64,000 nucleotides of DNA from JAZNQN01 sp045656005 (GCA_045656005.1 JAZOQG010000003.1:4032-68031); one strand, 5' to 3'; shown: positions 41,974-51,515, counted from the first letter of the stretch. Numbers and translations are program-made. Notes: generated by a model from the letters alone, not told the origin.

Positions 41974-43398
41974 ATGGGAAAAACAGTTAAGGATATTTTA
42001 AACTTAATCAGCAAAAACAACATTAAAATGGTGGATTTTAAAATGGTTGACATTAACGGTCAGTTCCGCCATGTAACAATTCCTGCAGGGAATTTTTCCG
42101 AAGAAGTTATGAAAAACGGAATAGGGTTTGACGCTTCAAACTATGGTTATGCTGTTGTTGAAAAAAGCGACATGGTATTTATTCCTGACCCTGACACCGC
42201 TATTATTGACCCATTTTGCCAGATACCCACTTTATCAATGACAGGTAATGCAATGATTATTGATAAACCTGAAAACCGTCCTTTAGCACAGTATCCAAGA
42301 AACATTGTGCTTTCAGCAGAGAAATATATGAGAGATATGGGCATTGCAGACAAAATGCTTATTCTCCCTGAATTTGAATTTTATCTTTTTGATGAAGTTT
42401 CGTGGGATGTAGCTCCAAACAGCATAGGCTTTAATGTTGATGCCGTTCAGGCGCACTGGAACAGCGGATGCGAGGGAAGCGGTCTTGTTGTTGAAAAGCA
42501 GAAAAACTACCACATTGCAAAGCCTTTTGACGTTTCTTATGAAGCAAGAAGCGAAATGTGCATGCTTATGGAAGAGATGGGCATAAAGCTTAACTACCAC
42601 CATCCTGAAGTTGGTGCGGCAGGTCAGTTTGAAATTGAGCCTCATCTTGGCGAAATGTCAAAAATGGCTGACGCTACAATGATGATTAAATATATAATCC
42701 ACAACACTGCAAGAAAATATGGTCTTTCCGCAACATTTATGCCAAAGCCTGTAATGGGTGAGGCGGGAAGCGGTATGCACGTTCATATGCAGCTTTTCAA
42801 AGACGGCAAGCCCGTGTTCTCCGATGACGCAGGATATGCAGGTTTAAGCCGAGATGCACACTACTTTATGGGCGGACTTTTAAAACACATTTCCTCCCTT
42901 TGTGCACTTACAAATCCAAGCACAAACTCCTTCAAACGTCTTGTTCCAGGATTTGAAGCACCTGTTACAGTTGGTTATGCAACTTCAAACCGCAGTGCGG
43001 TAATTCGTATTCCTGCTTATGCAAAGGATGAAAATTTAAGACGTTTCGAGCTCAGAAATCCTGATGCTACATGTAACCCATATTTCTGCTATGCTGCAAT
43101 ACTTATGGCAGGACTTGACGGTATCAAAAATAAAATAGACCCGCATGAAAACGGTTGGGGACCTTACGACTTTAACCTTTACAAGTTAAGCGATGAGGAA
43201 AAGGCAAAGTTAAGCCACTTGCCCACTTCACTCGATGAAGCACTCACTGCCCTTGAAAATGACCATGATTATCTCACGGCGGGCGGTGTATTCCCAGAGG
43301 AAATGCTTACTAAATTTATTGAAACAAAGAGAGCAGAGTGCAGAGCTTTGTCGGCAATTCCGCATCCTGCTGAATTTGATAAGTATTATAATTTATAA
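41974..43398 (+). CDS. glnA: Glutamine synthetase, type I
   Basis: 474 residues. It makes glutamine from glutamate, ammonia and ATP. Active-site blocks: PEFEFYLFDEVS, GAAGQFEIEPH, GSGMHVHMQLFKDGKP, TNPSTNSFKRLVPGFEAP, NRSAVIRIPAY and RRFELRNPDATCNPY. GGAGGT precedes the ATG. No GlnR or PII gene is adjacent and I see no clear operator. A strong terminator follows. Confidence 0.95.
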   Translation: MGKTVKDILNLISKNNIKMVDFKMVDINGQFRHVTIPAGNFSEEVMKNGIGFDASNYGYAVVEKSDMVFIPDPDTAIIDPFCQIPTLSMTGNAMIIDKPENRPLAQYPRNIVLSAEKYMRDMGIADKMLILPEFEFYLFDEVSWDVAPNSIGFNVDAVQAHWNSGCEGSGLVVEKQKNYHIAKPFDVSYEARSEMCMLMEEMGIKLNYHHPEVGAAGQFEIEPHLGEMSKMADATMMIKYIIHNTARKYGLSATFMPKPVMGEAGSGMHVHMQLFKDGKPVFSDDAGYAGLSRDAHYFMGGLLKHISSLCALTNPSTNSFKRLVPGFEAPVTVGYATSNRSAVIRIPAYAKDENLRRFELRNPDATCNPYFCYAAILMAGLDGIKNKIDPHENGWGPYDFNLYKLSDEEKAKLSHLPTSLDEALTALENDHDYLTAGGVFPEEMLTKFIETKRAECRALSAIPHPAEFDKYYNL

Positions 43399-43409
43399 TT
43401 TGGCTTTTT

Positions 43410-43445
43410 ATGGGCTGTGACAAAAATTGTCACAGCCCATTTTTA
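43410..43445. terminator. Bidirectional terminator between glnA and the membrane protein gene
   Basis: ATGGGCTGTGACAA/TTGTCACAGCCCAT, a 14-bp perfect stem with a three-base loop, T-run on the right. Confidence 0.9.
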
Positions 43446-43446
43446 A

Positions 43447-43869
43447 TTACTGTTCATGAGAACATCCTGCAACACAAAGTGTTAAACATGCAGTTTCAGA
43501 AATTGTAAGTGAAAGGAAGAAAAGGAGAGCACCGGTTATAATTGCGCCTATTATGCTTGTAGCTGCAAATGTTATAGCAAGAAGAATTACGGATGCTAAA
43601 GCTGTTCCGAGTATTCCCAAAAGAAGGGCGGGAAGAACATCGCAAATGCATCTTCGCACATCATAGCCTCTCACAAGAGCACTCGTAAGAAGCACTACGG
43701 CAAGGTAAACCAAAGCAATACCCAACGTTACCCACAAAAATGCAGGGGTTACTGTTATTACAGCAGTTATTGTTAAAAATGCCGTAATGATACCTATAAT
43801 AAGTGATGCTATAACTGCCAAAGCTGTGCAACCATTATTGCATCGGCAACTGCAATTAAAGTTTGACAT
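43447..43869 (-). CDS. Small membrane protein with a cysteine-rich N-terminus
   Basis: 140 residues. The N-terminus is MSNFNCSCRCNNGC (four Cys in nine residues); four membrane helices follow, and the C-terminus again has CLTLCVAGC. AGGTGATTT precedes the ATG. I do not recognise a named family. The clustered cysteines at both ends, probably on the same side of the membrane, could bind metal or form disulfides (inference). Confidence 0.65.
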   Translation of the reverse strand: MSNFNCSCRCNNGCTALAVIASLIIGIITAFLTITAVITVTPAFLWVTLGIALVYLAVVLLTSALVRGYDVRRCICDVLPALLLGILGTALASVILLAITFAATSIIGAIITGALLFFLSLTISETACLTLCVAGCSHEQ

Positions 43870-44013
43870 TAATAAATCACCTCCATACCCAATATATGCT
43901 TAAATTTCATTTTAGTGCATTTATGAGGTTATGAATGGTTTCTGTTCCTTATATTACATTTGATTTAATAATGCTAACATGTTATTATAAATGTATGGAA
44001 AGGAGAAATCACT

Positions 44014-44619
44014 ATGAAAAAAACAATTAAAAATGCAATTATAATTACTGTGGCGGGAGCGGCTTTGTCTGCAAATGTGGTGGCGGCAAGCCACAAGGTA
44101 TCAAAAGGAGATACCATGTGGAAGATTGCCATGAAATATCAGGTTGGTGTCAGCGAGCTTATAAGTGCAAATCCGCAGATAGAAAATTTTGATTTGATAT
44201 ATCCCGGTCAGATGATTAATATTCCCTCTGTAAGCTCTGATGTGCAAAAATATGAAAAAGAGGTTATAAGGCTGGTAAATGAAATAAGACGCGAAAATGG
44301 ACTTTCGGCACTTTCGGAAAATTGGGAGCTTAGTCGCGTGGCAAGATATAAGTCACAGGACATGAAAGACAACAATTACTTTTCTCACACATCTCCTACA
44401 TACGGCTCGCCGTTTAAAATGATTAAAGATTTTGGCATTTCGTATAAAAGTGCAGGGGAAAATATTGCAAAAGGATATAAAACACCTCAGGCGGTTGTAA
44501 ATTCGTGGATGAATTCATCAGGACACAGAGCGAACATTTTGAATTCGTCATACAATACCATAGGTGTCGGATATGTGGCAAGCGGAAACTATTGGACACA
44601 AATGTTTATAAAAAAATAA
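44014..44619 (+). CDS. Secreted LysM plus CAP-domain protein (YkwD/SafA-like)
   Basis: 201 residues. Signal peptide 1-24 (ending VVAA), LysM domain (about 26-70: HKVSKGDTMWKIAMKYQVG), then a CAP/SCP domain (about 78-201) with VNEIRRENGLSALSENWEL, YFSHTSPTYGSPF, GENIAKGY and SGHRANILN. CAP residues His and Glu are present. Proteins of this build are secreted or sit in the spore coat; function unknown. AAAGGAGAAA precedes the ATG. Confidence 0.9.
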   Translation: MKKTIKNAIIITVAGAALSANVVAASHKVSKGDTMWKIAMKYQVGVSELISANPQIENFDLIYPGQMINIPSVSSDVQKYEKEVIRLVNEIRRENGLSALSENWELSRVARYKSQDMKDNNYFSHTSPTYGSPFKMIKDFGISYKSAGENIAKGYKTPQAVVNSWMNSSGHRANILNSSYNTIGVGYVASGNYWTQMFIKK

Positions 44620-44620
44620 A

Positions 44621-44655
44621 AATAAATCCCGCAATACGCGGGATTTATTTTTATT
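44621..44655. terminator. Terminator between the CAP gene and purC (convergent)
   Basis: AATAAATCCCGC/GCGGGATTTATT (44621-44632 with 44638-44649), T-run to the right, A-run to the left. Confidence 0.85.
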
Positions 44656-44662
44656 TATACTA

Positions 44663-45346
44663 TTATCTGTTTAAGATAAGCTTTGTAAGTTCAACGGGTT
44701 CAACAATTTTACCGTCTTTATAAACACGCATGTTACCTGATGCAATTTCGTCAATCAAGATAACTTCACCGTTATTATAACCGAATTCGAATTTGATATC
44801 CCAAAGGTCAAGACCGATTGATTTTAAGTCATCAGCAACAATTTTTGTAATTTTAAGTGTCTGCTCTTTCATGCTTTCAAAAAGCTCGGGAGACATAACA
44901 CCAAGAGCTGCAAGACCTTCACCTGTTACGAGGGGATCGCCCTTTTCGTCATTTTTAAATGTACATTCAACGTATCCGCCTTCAAGGGGAGTTCCATCTT
45001 CAATGTATTCACCATATCTGCGGATAAAGCTTCCTGTTGCAACAAGACGGCAGATAACTTCAAGACCATGTCCGAATACTTTGCCCGGCAAAACTTCCAT
45101 TGTTGCATTTTCAACATCCGCACTTACATAGTGAGTTTTAATTCCTGCTTTTTTGAGAAGCTCGAAATAGAGAACGGAAGTTTCGAGGTTTGCTTTTCCT
45201 ATACCTTCGATTGTAAGACCAACGCTGTTTTCACCGGGATCGAAAACGCCGTCTTTTCCTGTGCAGTCATCTTTGAATTTAAGCAATACGTTTCCGTTTT
45301 CAAGTGAATAAACGTCTTTTGTTTTTCCTTCGTAAATCTTCTTCAT
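44663..45346 (-). CDS. purC: SAICAR synthetase (purine synthesis)
   Basis: 227 residues. KKIYEGKTKDVYSLENGNVL, LLKFKDDCT, VICRLVATGSFIRRYG and LWDIKFEFGYNNGEVILIDEI are the PurC signatures. It joins CAIR and aspartate with ATP. Here it stands alone rather than in a pur operon. No purine riboswitch is visible in the short leader. Confidence 0.94.
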   Translation of the reverse strand: MKKIYEGKTKDVYSLENGNVLLKFKDDCTGKDGVFDPGENSVGLTIEGIGKANLETSVLYFELLKKAGIKTHYVSADVENATMEVLPGKVFGHGLEVICRLVATGSFIRRYGEYIEDGTPLEGGYVECTFKNDEKGDPLVTGEGLAALGVMSPELFESMKEQTLKITKIVADDLKSIGLDLWDIKFEFGYNNGEVILIDEIASGNMRVYKDGKIVEPVELTKLILNR

Positions 45347-45505
45347 TTACAGCACTCCTTTTAAATCTAATAGAAATATTTTACCACACTTTTTTTTATA
45401 TGTATAGTTTTTTTTGAAAAAAATTTTTATTTCTTTAAATTTTAACAAAAAAACATTTATTTTTTGCTCTTCGTATGTTATACTTAAGGCGGGAGATGAG
45501 AGAAA

Positions 45506-45580
45506 TTGAGACTTTTTAAAAAGTTTTGTGTGTTTTGGGATAACTTACTAAATCCAATAGCAGAGGGCAGAATAAGATAA
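45506..45580 (+). CDS. Possible 24-residue peptide ahead of birA
   Basis: TTG start at 45506, GGGAG 11 bases upstream, product MRLFKKFCVFWDNLLNPIAE then GRIR, stop TAA 1 base before the birA ATG. The basic, hydrophobic make-up resembles small membrane-surface peptides. It may be a true short gene or a translated leader; evidence is only spacing and composition. Confidence 0.35.
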   Translation: MRLFKKFCVFWDNLLNPIAEGRIR

Positions 45581-45581
45581 A

Positions 45582-46334
45582 ATGATAAATATTATTTATA
45601 AAAAAGAAACAAATTCTACGAATACTGATGCCAAAGAGCTTGCAAAAAATGGTGCCTCAGAGGGCACTGTGGTAATCGCCGACAGGCAGACGGCAGGAAG
45701 AGGCAGAGTGGGGAAAAGTTTTTTTTCGCCCGATGCCACAGGTCTTTATTATTCCCTTATTTTAAGACCGCAGTTTTCTCTTGAGGAGATTACCTTTATA
45801 ACAAGTGCTGCTGCAGTTTCTGCGGTGCGTGCCATAGAGGGGGTTTTGGGCATAAGATGCGGCATAAAATGGGTTAACGACCTTTATCTTGAAGGGAAAA
45901 AGGTGTGCGGAATTTTATGCGAAGCAACGCCAGATTTCTATGGCGGAGCGGAGTATGTAATTTTAGGGATAGGCATAAACCTTTTGCCGCCCGAGGGCGG
46001 TTTCCCTGAAGACATAAAAAATGTTGCAGGGGCAGTTTTGTCTGAGTGTGAAAATATAAGAGATGTAAAAATGAGTCTTGCAAATAGCATAACTGAAATA
46101 TTCTTTGAATATTTCAGGGATTTTGAGAGTCACAGTTTTGTAAAAGAATATCAGAAGTTTTCTGTTATGGACGGAAATCCAATTACGGTTTTGGGAAATA
46201 CTCCTTATAATGCAACTGCACTTTTTGTTGATGACGAGTGCAGACTGCATATCAAAAAAGAAAGCGGAGAGCGAGCCGTGCTTTCCTCAGGAGAAGTAAG
46301 CATCAAATTTAATAATCTTTATGAGCCGATATAA
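45582..46334 (+). CDS. birA: Biotin-[acetyl-CoA-carboxylase] ligase
   Basis: 250 residues, the catalytic and C-terminal SH3-like domains only; there is no DNA-binding helix-turn-helix, so it should not repress biotin genes. ADRQTAGRGRVGKSFFSP carries the GRGRxG loop for biotinyl-AMP, and CGIKWVNDLYLEGKKVCGIL is the second signature. Its last 26 bases overlap the convergent AlsT gene. Confidence 0.93.
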   Translation: MINIIYKKETNSTNTDAKELAKNGASEGTVVIADRQTAGRGRVGKSFFSPDATGLYYSLILRPQFSLEEITFITSAAAVSAVRAIEGVLGIRCGIKWVNDLYLEGKKVCGILCEATPDFYGGAEYVILGIGINLLPPEGGFPEDIKNVAGAVLSECENIRDVKMSLANSITEIFFEYFRDFESHSFVKEYQKFSVMDGNPITVLGNTPYNATALFVDDECRLHIKKESGERAVLSSGEVSIKFNNLYEPI

Positions 46335-47724
46335 TCGGCTTTATTTTTTTGCCATAAATTTTGCGTTCAATATAATTATTTGTAATTTTTGAAACAGTGC
46401 CTGAAAGGACAATTACTGCAACAAGGTTTGGAATTGCCATAAGAGCATTTAAAGTATCAGAAATTTCCCATACCAATGTCAGATTTAAGGTGGCACCGGG
46501 CAAAACTGCGAGTGAATATATAATTTTATAAAGAGTTAAATATTTTTTTCCTGTAATATATTGAAGTGCGGATGTGCCATAAAAAGACCACCCGATTATA
46601 GTTGAAAAAGCAAAAAGCGACATGCTTACAGCCAGAAACACACCTGTATATTCACCAAAAACAGTAAAAAAAGCATTATGCACAACCTCAGCGGCATTTT
46701 CTCCCTCAAAAATTACCCCGCTAGATAAGATTGCGGTGGCTGTAAGAGTACAACTTACAATAGTATCAAAAAACACTTCAAAAATCCCCCACATACCTTG
46801 TTCACAGGGCTCCTTTGTGTCTGACTGGGCATGCACAATTGTAGATGCTCCAAGTCCTGCCTCGTTTGAAAAAATACCTCTTTTAAATCCGATTGAAATT
46901 ATGCTTTTAAGACCTGTTCCTACTGCGGCGCCATACATCGCCTTAAAACCAAAAGCATTTTTGAAGATGCTTTCAAAAATCTGTGGAAGAACATCGCGGT
47001 TTACAAATATAACAGTTATGCAGGCACCGGTATATAAAACAGACATAAGAGGAATAAGTCTTTCGGTTACATTTACTATGGATTTTAAACCTTTTATAAT
47101 AATTATAAAAATAATTATTGAGGAAAAAATCCCTGTGTAAAAAAGCGGAATTCCCCATGTGCTTTTTAAAATATTTGAGACACTGTTTATCTGCACCATG
47201 TTGCCAACACCAAAAGATGCTCCAAGGCAAAAAAGAGAAAACAAAAAAGAAAGGGGTTTCCCTAAAGGGTTTAAAAGGCAGTTTGCAGAAAGGCCGTTTT
47301 TTATATAATACATAGCACCGCCCTGCCATTCTCCTTTTTTATCTTTTTGTCTATAATATATTGATAGAACATTTTCTGCATATTTTGTTATCATGCCGAG
47401 TATGGCTGACACCCACATCCAGAAAATTGCACCGCTTCCGCCCACCGAAAGAGCCGCCGCAACACCTATTATGTTTCCTGTTCCCAAAGTGGAGGCGAGA
47501 GCTGTTGAAATTGCCTGAAAACGGCTGATTGATTTTGAAGTTTCGGATTTTAAGGTTTCACTTTTAAAAAGAGAAAAAAGGGTACATTTTAAGACATGGC
47601 CAAAATATCTTATTTGAAAAAAGTTTGTTTTAACCCCCAAAAAAAGACCTGTCAATATAATTAAACCCATCATGGGAGTTCCCCAAAGAATATTTAAAAG
47701 AAAATCATTTACATTTTTTATCAT
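46309..47724 (-). CDS. Sodium:alanine symporter (AGCS/AlsT family)
   Basis: 471 residues, about ten to eleven membrane helices. ALASTLGTGNIIGVAAAL, GPGAIFWMW-type segment (here GSGAIFWMWVSAI), KGEWQGGAMYYI and GIFSNEAGLGASTIVHA are AGCS signatures. It takes up alanine or glycine with Na+. Single gene, convergent with birA and divergent from the OPT gene. Confidence 0.93.
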   Translation of the reverse strand: MIKNVNDFLLNILWGTPMMGLIILTGLFLGVKTNFFQIRYFGHVLKCTLFSLFKSETLKSETSKSISRFQAISTALASTLGTGNIIGVAAALSVGGSGAIFWMWVSAILGMITKYAENVLSIYYRQKDKKGEWQGGAMYYIKNGLSANCLLNPLGKPLSFLFSLFCLGASFGVGNMVQINSVSNILKSTWGIPLFYTGIFSSIIIFIIIIKGLKSIVNVTERLIPLMSVLYTGACITVIFVNRDVLPQIFESIFKNAFGFKAMYGAAVGTGLKSIISIGFKRGIFSNEAGLGASTIVHAQSDTKEPCEQGMWGIFEVFFDTIVSCTLTATAILSSGVIFEGENAAEVVHNAFFTVFGEYTGVFLAVSMSLFAFSTIIGWSFYGTSALQYITGKKYLTLYKIIYSLAVLPGATLNLTLVWEISDTLNALMAIPNLVAVIVLSGTVSKITNNYIERKIYGKKIKPIISAHKDY

Positions 47725-47811
47725 ATATTTTACCTGCTTTTGGTATTAAAAAATTCTTTTTGTACAAAATATATGTATGAAACTTTGATTTTATGAAAAG
47801 AGGTTAGATTA

Positions 47812-49695
47812 ATGGGGAAAAAAGCACCCGTGGAAATAACAAAAGCAAGCATTACGGCAGGAATACTTATGGCAATTCTTTTTGGCGGGGCTAATGCGTA
47901 TCTCGGACTTCGAGTTGGAATGACCGTGTCCGCATCAATCCCTGCCGCTGTAATTTCCATGGGGATTATGAGGGTTATTTTAAAAAGAGACTCGATACTT
48001 GAAAACAACATTGTGCAAACCATAGGTTCTGCAGGAGAGTCGCTTGCGGCAGGTGCAATTTTTACTCTTCCCGCACTTTTTATGTGGGCAGCTGAAGGAA
48101 AAAGTAATTCGCCGTCATTTTTAGGGATTACATTTGTGGCACTTTGCGGAGGTATTCTGGGAGTTCTTTTTATGGTGCCTTTAAGAAACGCGTTAATAGT
48201 TAAAGAAGACGGAACTCTGCCTTATCCTGAAGGGCGTGCTTGTGCGAAGGTTTTATCGGCAAGCGAGGGCGAAGTGAATAAATCCTCCTGTGTATTCTGG
48301 GGGCTTGGGATTTCAGGTATTTACAAGTTTTTGGCTGACGGCTTAAAACTTTTTCCAAGCGAAATTGATTTTAGCGTACCCGGGTATAAAGGCGGTTTTG
48401 GTGCAGACATATTGCCTGCACTCGCGGGAGTGGGTTACATTTGCAAAATAAAAATTTCAGCATATATTTTTGCGGGCGGGGTTATGGCATGGCTTGTACT
48501 TATTCCGCTTATCTCTTTGTTCGGGGGAGAGAATATTATTTTTCCGTCAGCAGTTATGATTTCGGAAATGGGAACGTGGGAAATATGGCAAAGCTATATC
48601 CGTTACATCGGTGCAGGAGCAGTTGCGGCAGGGGGAGTTATGAGCCTTTTAAAAACTATGCCCCTTATAATAAGCACGTTTAAAAAGGCTTTGGGGGCAT
48701 TTTCAAAAAGTGAAACAGAAAATGAGCGTACCTCACTTGATATTTCAATGAAATGGGTGCTTGGTGGAATTTTTATTATTGCACTTTTAATGTGGCTTGT
48801 ACCATTTGTCCCCGTGACATTTTTCGGTGCGATGGTAATAGTAATATTCGGGTTTTTCTTTGCAACTGTATCTTCTCGTATGGTAGGGCTTGTTGGAAGT
48901 TCCAATAATCCCGTTTCAGGTATGGCGATAGCAACGCTTTTAGTGGTAAGCGTTATACTGAAAGCAGGTGGCGATAGTGTGGGAGAAGCAATGGTTTCGG
49001 CTATTACGATAGGCTCTGTTATATGCATAATTGCCGCAATGGCAGGGGACACATCACAGGATTTAAAGACAGGTTATATTTTAGGAGCAACACCCAAAAA
49101 TCAGCAGATAGGAGAAATTTTGGGGGCAGCAGTATCTGCCCTGACAATTGGTGGTGTTTTATATCTTTTAAACCTTGCGTGGGGGTTTGGCTCTCATCAG
49201 CTTCCTGCACCGCAGGCAATGCTTATGAAAACATTGGTTGAAGGTGTTATGGGCGGAAATCTTCCATGGGGACTTGTAACTATTGGTGTATTTATATCCG
49301 TAGTGGCTGAAATTCTGCATCTTCCCGTATTGCCGTTTGCAATAGGACTTTATCTTCCAGTTCACTTAAGCACTCCCATTTTCCTTGGTGGAGTTTTAAG
49401 ATATATAACAGAAAAGAGAAAATACAAAAAAGAAAGTGGTGCGAGTGAAGCAGTTGAAAGAGGTGTTTTATACACTTCGGGGCTTATTGCGGGAGAGGGG
49501 CTTATTGGTATTTTACTTGCAATTTTTGCTATTATTCCAATAGGTACAAAAACTTTAGAAGAATTTATTTCACTCCCTGACAGAGGGGTTTCATTTGGTA
49601 ATGGAGGGGCGGTAATATTTTTTGCACTTTTACTTTTAAGCATACTCAAAGCGGCATTTGGCGGAAAGGAAAATAGAGGTGGAAAACTATCTTGA
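47812..49695 (+). CDS. OPT-family oligopeptide transporter
   Basis: 627 residues, about 15 membrane helices. FGGANAYLGLRVGMTVSASI, LPYPEGRACAKVL and SSNNPVSGMAIATL are OPT motifs. These carriers import short peptides or metal-chelate complexes. It begins an apparent three-gene unit with a PqqD-like protein and the PepD dipeptidase, which fits peptide uptake followed by cleavage. AAGAGG precedes the ATG. Confidence 0.92.
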   Translation: MGKKAPVEITKASITAGILMAILFGGANAYLGLRVGMTVSASIPAAVISMGIMRVILKRDSILENNIVQTIGSAGESLAAGAIFTLPALFMWAAEGKSNSPSFLGITFVALCGGILGVLFMVPLRNALIVKEDGTLPYPEGRACAKVLSASEGEVNKSSCVFWGLGISGIYKFLADGLKLFPSEIDFSVPGYKGGFGADILPALAGVGYICKIKISAYIFAGGVMAWLVLIPLISLFGGENIIFPSAVMISEMGTWEIWQSYIRYIGAGAVAAGGVMSLLKTMPLIISTFKKALGAFSKSETENERTSLDISMKWVLGGIFIIALLMWLVPFVPVTFFGAMVIVIFGFFFATVSSRMVGLVGSSNNPVSGMAIATLLVVSVILKAGGDSVGEAMVSAITIGSVICIIAAMAGDTSQDLKTGYILGATPKNQQIGEILGAAVSALTIGGVLYLLNLAWGFGSHQLPAPQAMLMKTLVEGVMGGNLPWGLVTIGVFISVVAEILHLPVLPFAIGLYLPVHLSTPIFLGGVLRYITEKRKYKKESGASEAVERGVLYTSGLIAGEGLIGILLAIFAIIPIGTKTLEEFISLPDRGVSFGNGGAVIFFALLLLSILKAAFGGKENRGGKLS

Positions 49696-49984
49696 CTTAA
49701 TACCTAAAAAGAATTATAATTGGAAAATGAGGGAAGGAAAAGCTGTTGTGATTATGCCGCACAAGGGTTTTTGGGCATGGGTGGCGCATAATTTTTTCGG
49801 CACTCCTCAAAAAAGCTATATTGCACTTGATGATGTGGGAACTTTTGTATGGCTTTTAATTGACGGCAAAAATACTTGCAGTAATATCGCGGGTATGGTT
49901 TTTGAAAAATTTCCTGAAAATATTTCAAACGGAATTTACGAGTACTTTGAAATTTTGAAAAGAAACAAATTTATATGCTATTGA
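49679..49984 (+). CDS. PqqD-like protein
   Basis: 101 residues from GTG 49679, with GGAAAGGA nine bases upstream; it overlaps the OPT gene by 17 bases. The domain is visible in YIALDDVGTFVWLLIDGKN followed by MVFEKFPENISNGIYEYFE. PqqD domains bind precursor peptides for radical-SAM enzymes in RiPP pathways, but no radical-SAM or precursor gene is here. In this neighbourhood, between a peptide importer and a dipeptidase, its job is unknown. Confidence 0.78.
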   Translation: MENYLDLIPKKNYNWKMREGKAVVIMPHKGFWAWVAHNFFGTPQKSYIALDDVGTFVWLLIDGKNTCSNIAGMVFEKFPENISNGIYEYFEILKRNKFICY

Positions 49985-49994
49985 AGGTGATTTT

Positions 49995-51422
49995 GTGATT
50001 AATGCAGAAAAAGTTTTTGAGCGTTTTGAAGATATTTTAAAAATACCACATGGCTCAGGCAACATGAAGGAAATCAGTCGTTTTTGTATGGACTTTGCCA
50101 CAAAGCACGGACTGCGTGCTGAATGTGATGATATTGGCAATGTTATCATTTACAAAGAGGGAACATTTTCTCTTAAAGATGCAGAGCCGCTTATTTTGCA
50201 GGGGCATCTTGATATGGTGTGTCAAAGAACTTTGGGAAGTGATTTTAATTTTGAAAAGGACAGTATCAAAGTATACAGAGACGGTGATTTTATAAAGGCA
50301 GACGGCACTACTCTCGGTGCCGACAATGGTATCGGGGTTGCCATGATTTTAGCAATACTTGAAAGCGATTCTGTAGAGCATCCTCCAATTGAAGCGGTTT
50401 TCACGGCTGATGAGGAAATTGGAATGCTCGGTGCATCAGCACTCGATTTTGAAAAGCTGACTGCCAAAAGAATGATAAATCTTGACTCGGAGGAAATGGG
50501 TGTTTTAACCGTTTCCTGTGCGGGCGGATGTGATTTTAAAACAGAAATAACATTCGAGAGAAAAAATGCAAAAGGAAAAAGAGTTGATATTAATATCACG
50601 GGGCTTTTGGGAGGTCATTCGGGAGTTGATATAAATAAGTGCAGACAAAATGCCAACATAGTTATGGGAAGAATTTTAAATCATTTAAAAAGTGTTTCTG
50701 ATTTTCATATTATGGCAATAGCAGGCGGAGACAAGGGAAATGTTATCCCGCCTGACTGCACCGCAAAGCTTCTTGTATCAGATGATGAGCTTTTTTGCCG
50801 TGAAGCGGAAAAAATTTTTGAAACTATAAAGAAAGAAATATGCGATTGTGAACCATATTTTTCTGTGTCAATTTCTGCTGACGGAGAGGGAGAGTTTCAG
50901 GTAATTGACAAAAAGGCAGAAGAAAGCCTTATTTTCCTAATTACATGTGCACCAAACGGAGTAATGGAAATGAGTGCAAAGATTGAAAACCTTGTTGAAA
51001 CGTCACTAAATCTTGGTGTTCTGAAAACGGAAGGAAATAAAATTACTGCTCTTTACACCCTTCGCAGTAATAAGGAAAGTGCACTTTCCGCACTTTGCGA
51101 GAAAATGACCAAGGTTTCATCATCCATGGGACTTCTTTGTGAAAGCTCAGGATTTTATCCTCCGTGGGAGTTTAAGGAAAATTCGTATCTTCAAAATCTT
51201 TGCGAAAAAATCTACGAACAGAAATTCGGGACTTTGCCTAAAATTGAAGCAATCCACGCAGGACTTGAATGTGGCATTTTTACATCAAAAATTAAAGATT
51301 TCGATTGTGTTTCTATGGGACCTGATATGTTTGACGTTCATTCCGTTAATGAAAGACTTTCTGTTTCTTCCACAGAAAAATTTTTCGATTATCTTTTGGA
51401 AATTATAAAAAATATGAAATAA
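49995..51422 (+). CDS. pepD: Aminoacyl-histidine dipeptidase (M20)
   Basis: 475 residues. M20 metal ligands: QGHLDMV (His, Asp), GTTLGADNGIGVA (bridging Asp), FTADEEIGMLGA (catalytic Glu pair), and IEAIHAGLECGIF for the C-terminal His. Length and HGSGNMKEIS at the start fit PepD (Xaa-His dipeptidase). Start GTG 49995 with GAAGGTGA five bases upstream, 10 bases after the PqqD-like gene. Confidence 0.93.
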   Translation: MINAEKVFERFEDILKIPHGSGNMKEISRFCMDFATKHGLRAECDDIGNVIIYKEGTFSLKDAEPLILQGHLDMVCQRTLGSDFNFEKDSIKVYRDGDFIKADGTTLGADNGIGVAMILAILESDSVEHPPIEAVFTADEEIGMLGASALDFEKLTAKRMINLDSEEMGVLTVSCAGGCDFKTEITFERKNAKGKRVDINITGLLGGHSGVDINKCRQNANIVMGRILNHLKSVSDFHIMAIAGGDKGNVIPPDCTAKLLVSDDELFCREAEKIFETIKKEICDCEPYFSVSISADGEGEFQVIDKKAEESLIFLITCAPNGVMEMSAKIENLVETSLNLGVLKTEGNKITALYTLRSNKESALSALCEKMTKVSSSMGLLCESSGFYPPWEFKENSYLQNLCEKIYEQKFGTLPKIEAIHAGLECGIFTSKIKDFDCVSMGPDMFDVHSVNERLSVSSTEKFFDYLLEIIKNMK

Positions 51423-51486
51423 GGTGAATTGTTTTTTGCAATTATTCATATAATATACTAAAAGTAAAACTTTTTTAAAAAAAGAC

Positions 51487-51515
51487 TTTACAAATTTATA
51501 ATTGTATGTTATAAT
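51487..51515 (+). promoter_or_regulatory. Promoter of the initiator tRNA
   Basis: TTTACA (51487-51492), 17-base spacer, TATAAT (51510-51515), 40 bases above the tRNA. Confidence 0.75.

Noticed and set aside
45347..45505. Purine riboswitch at purC
   Set aside because: The leader is short, A/T-rich and has no matching three-helix junction.
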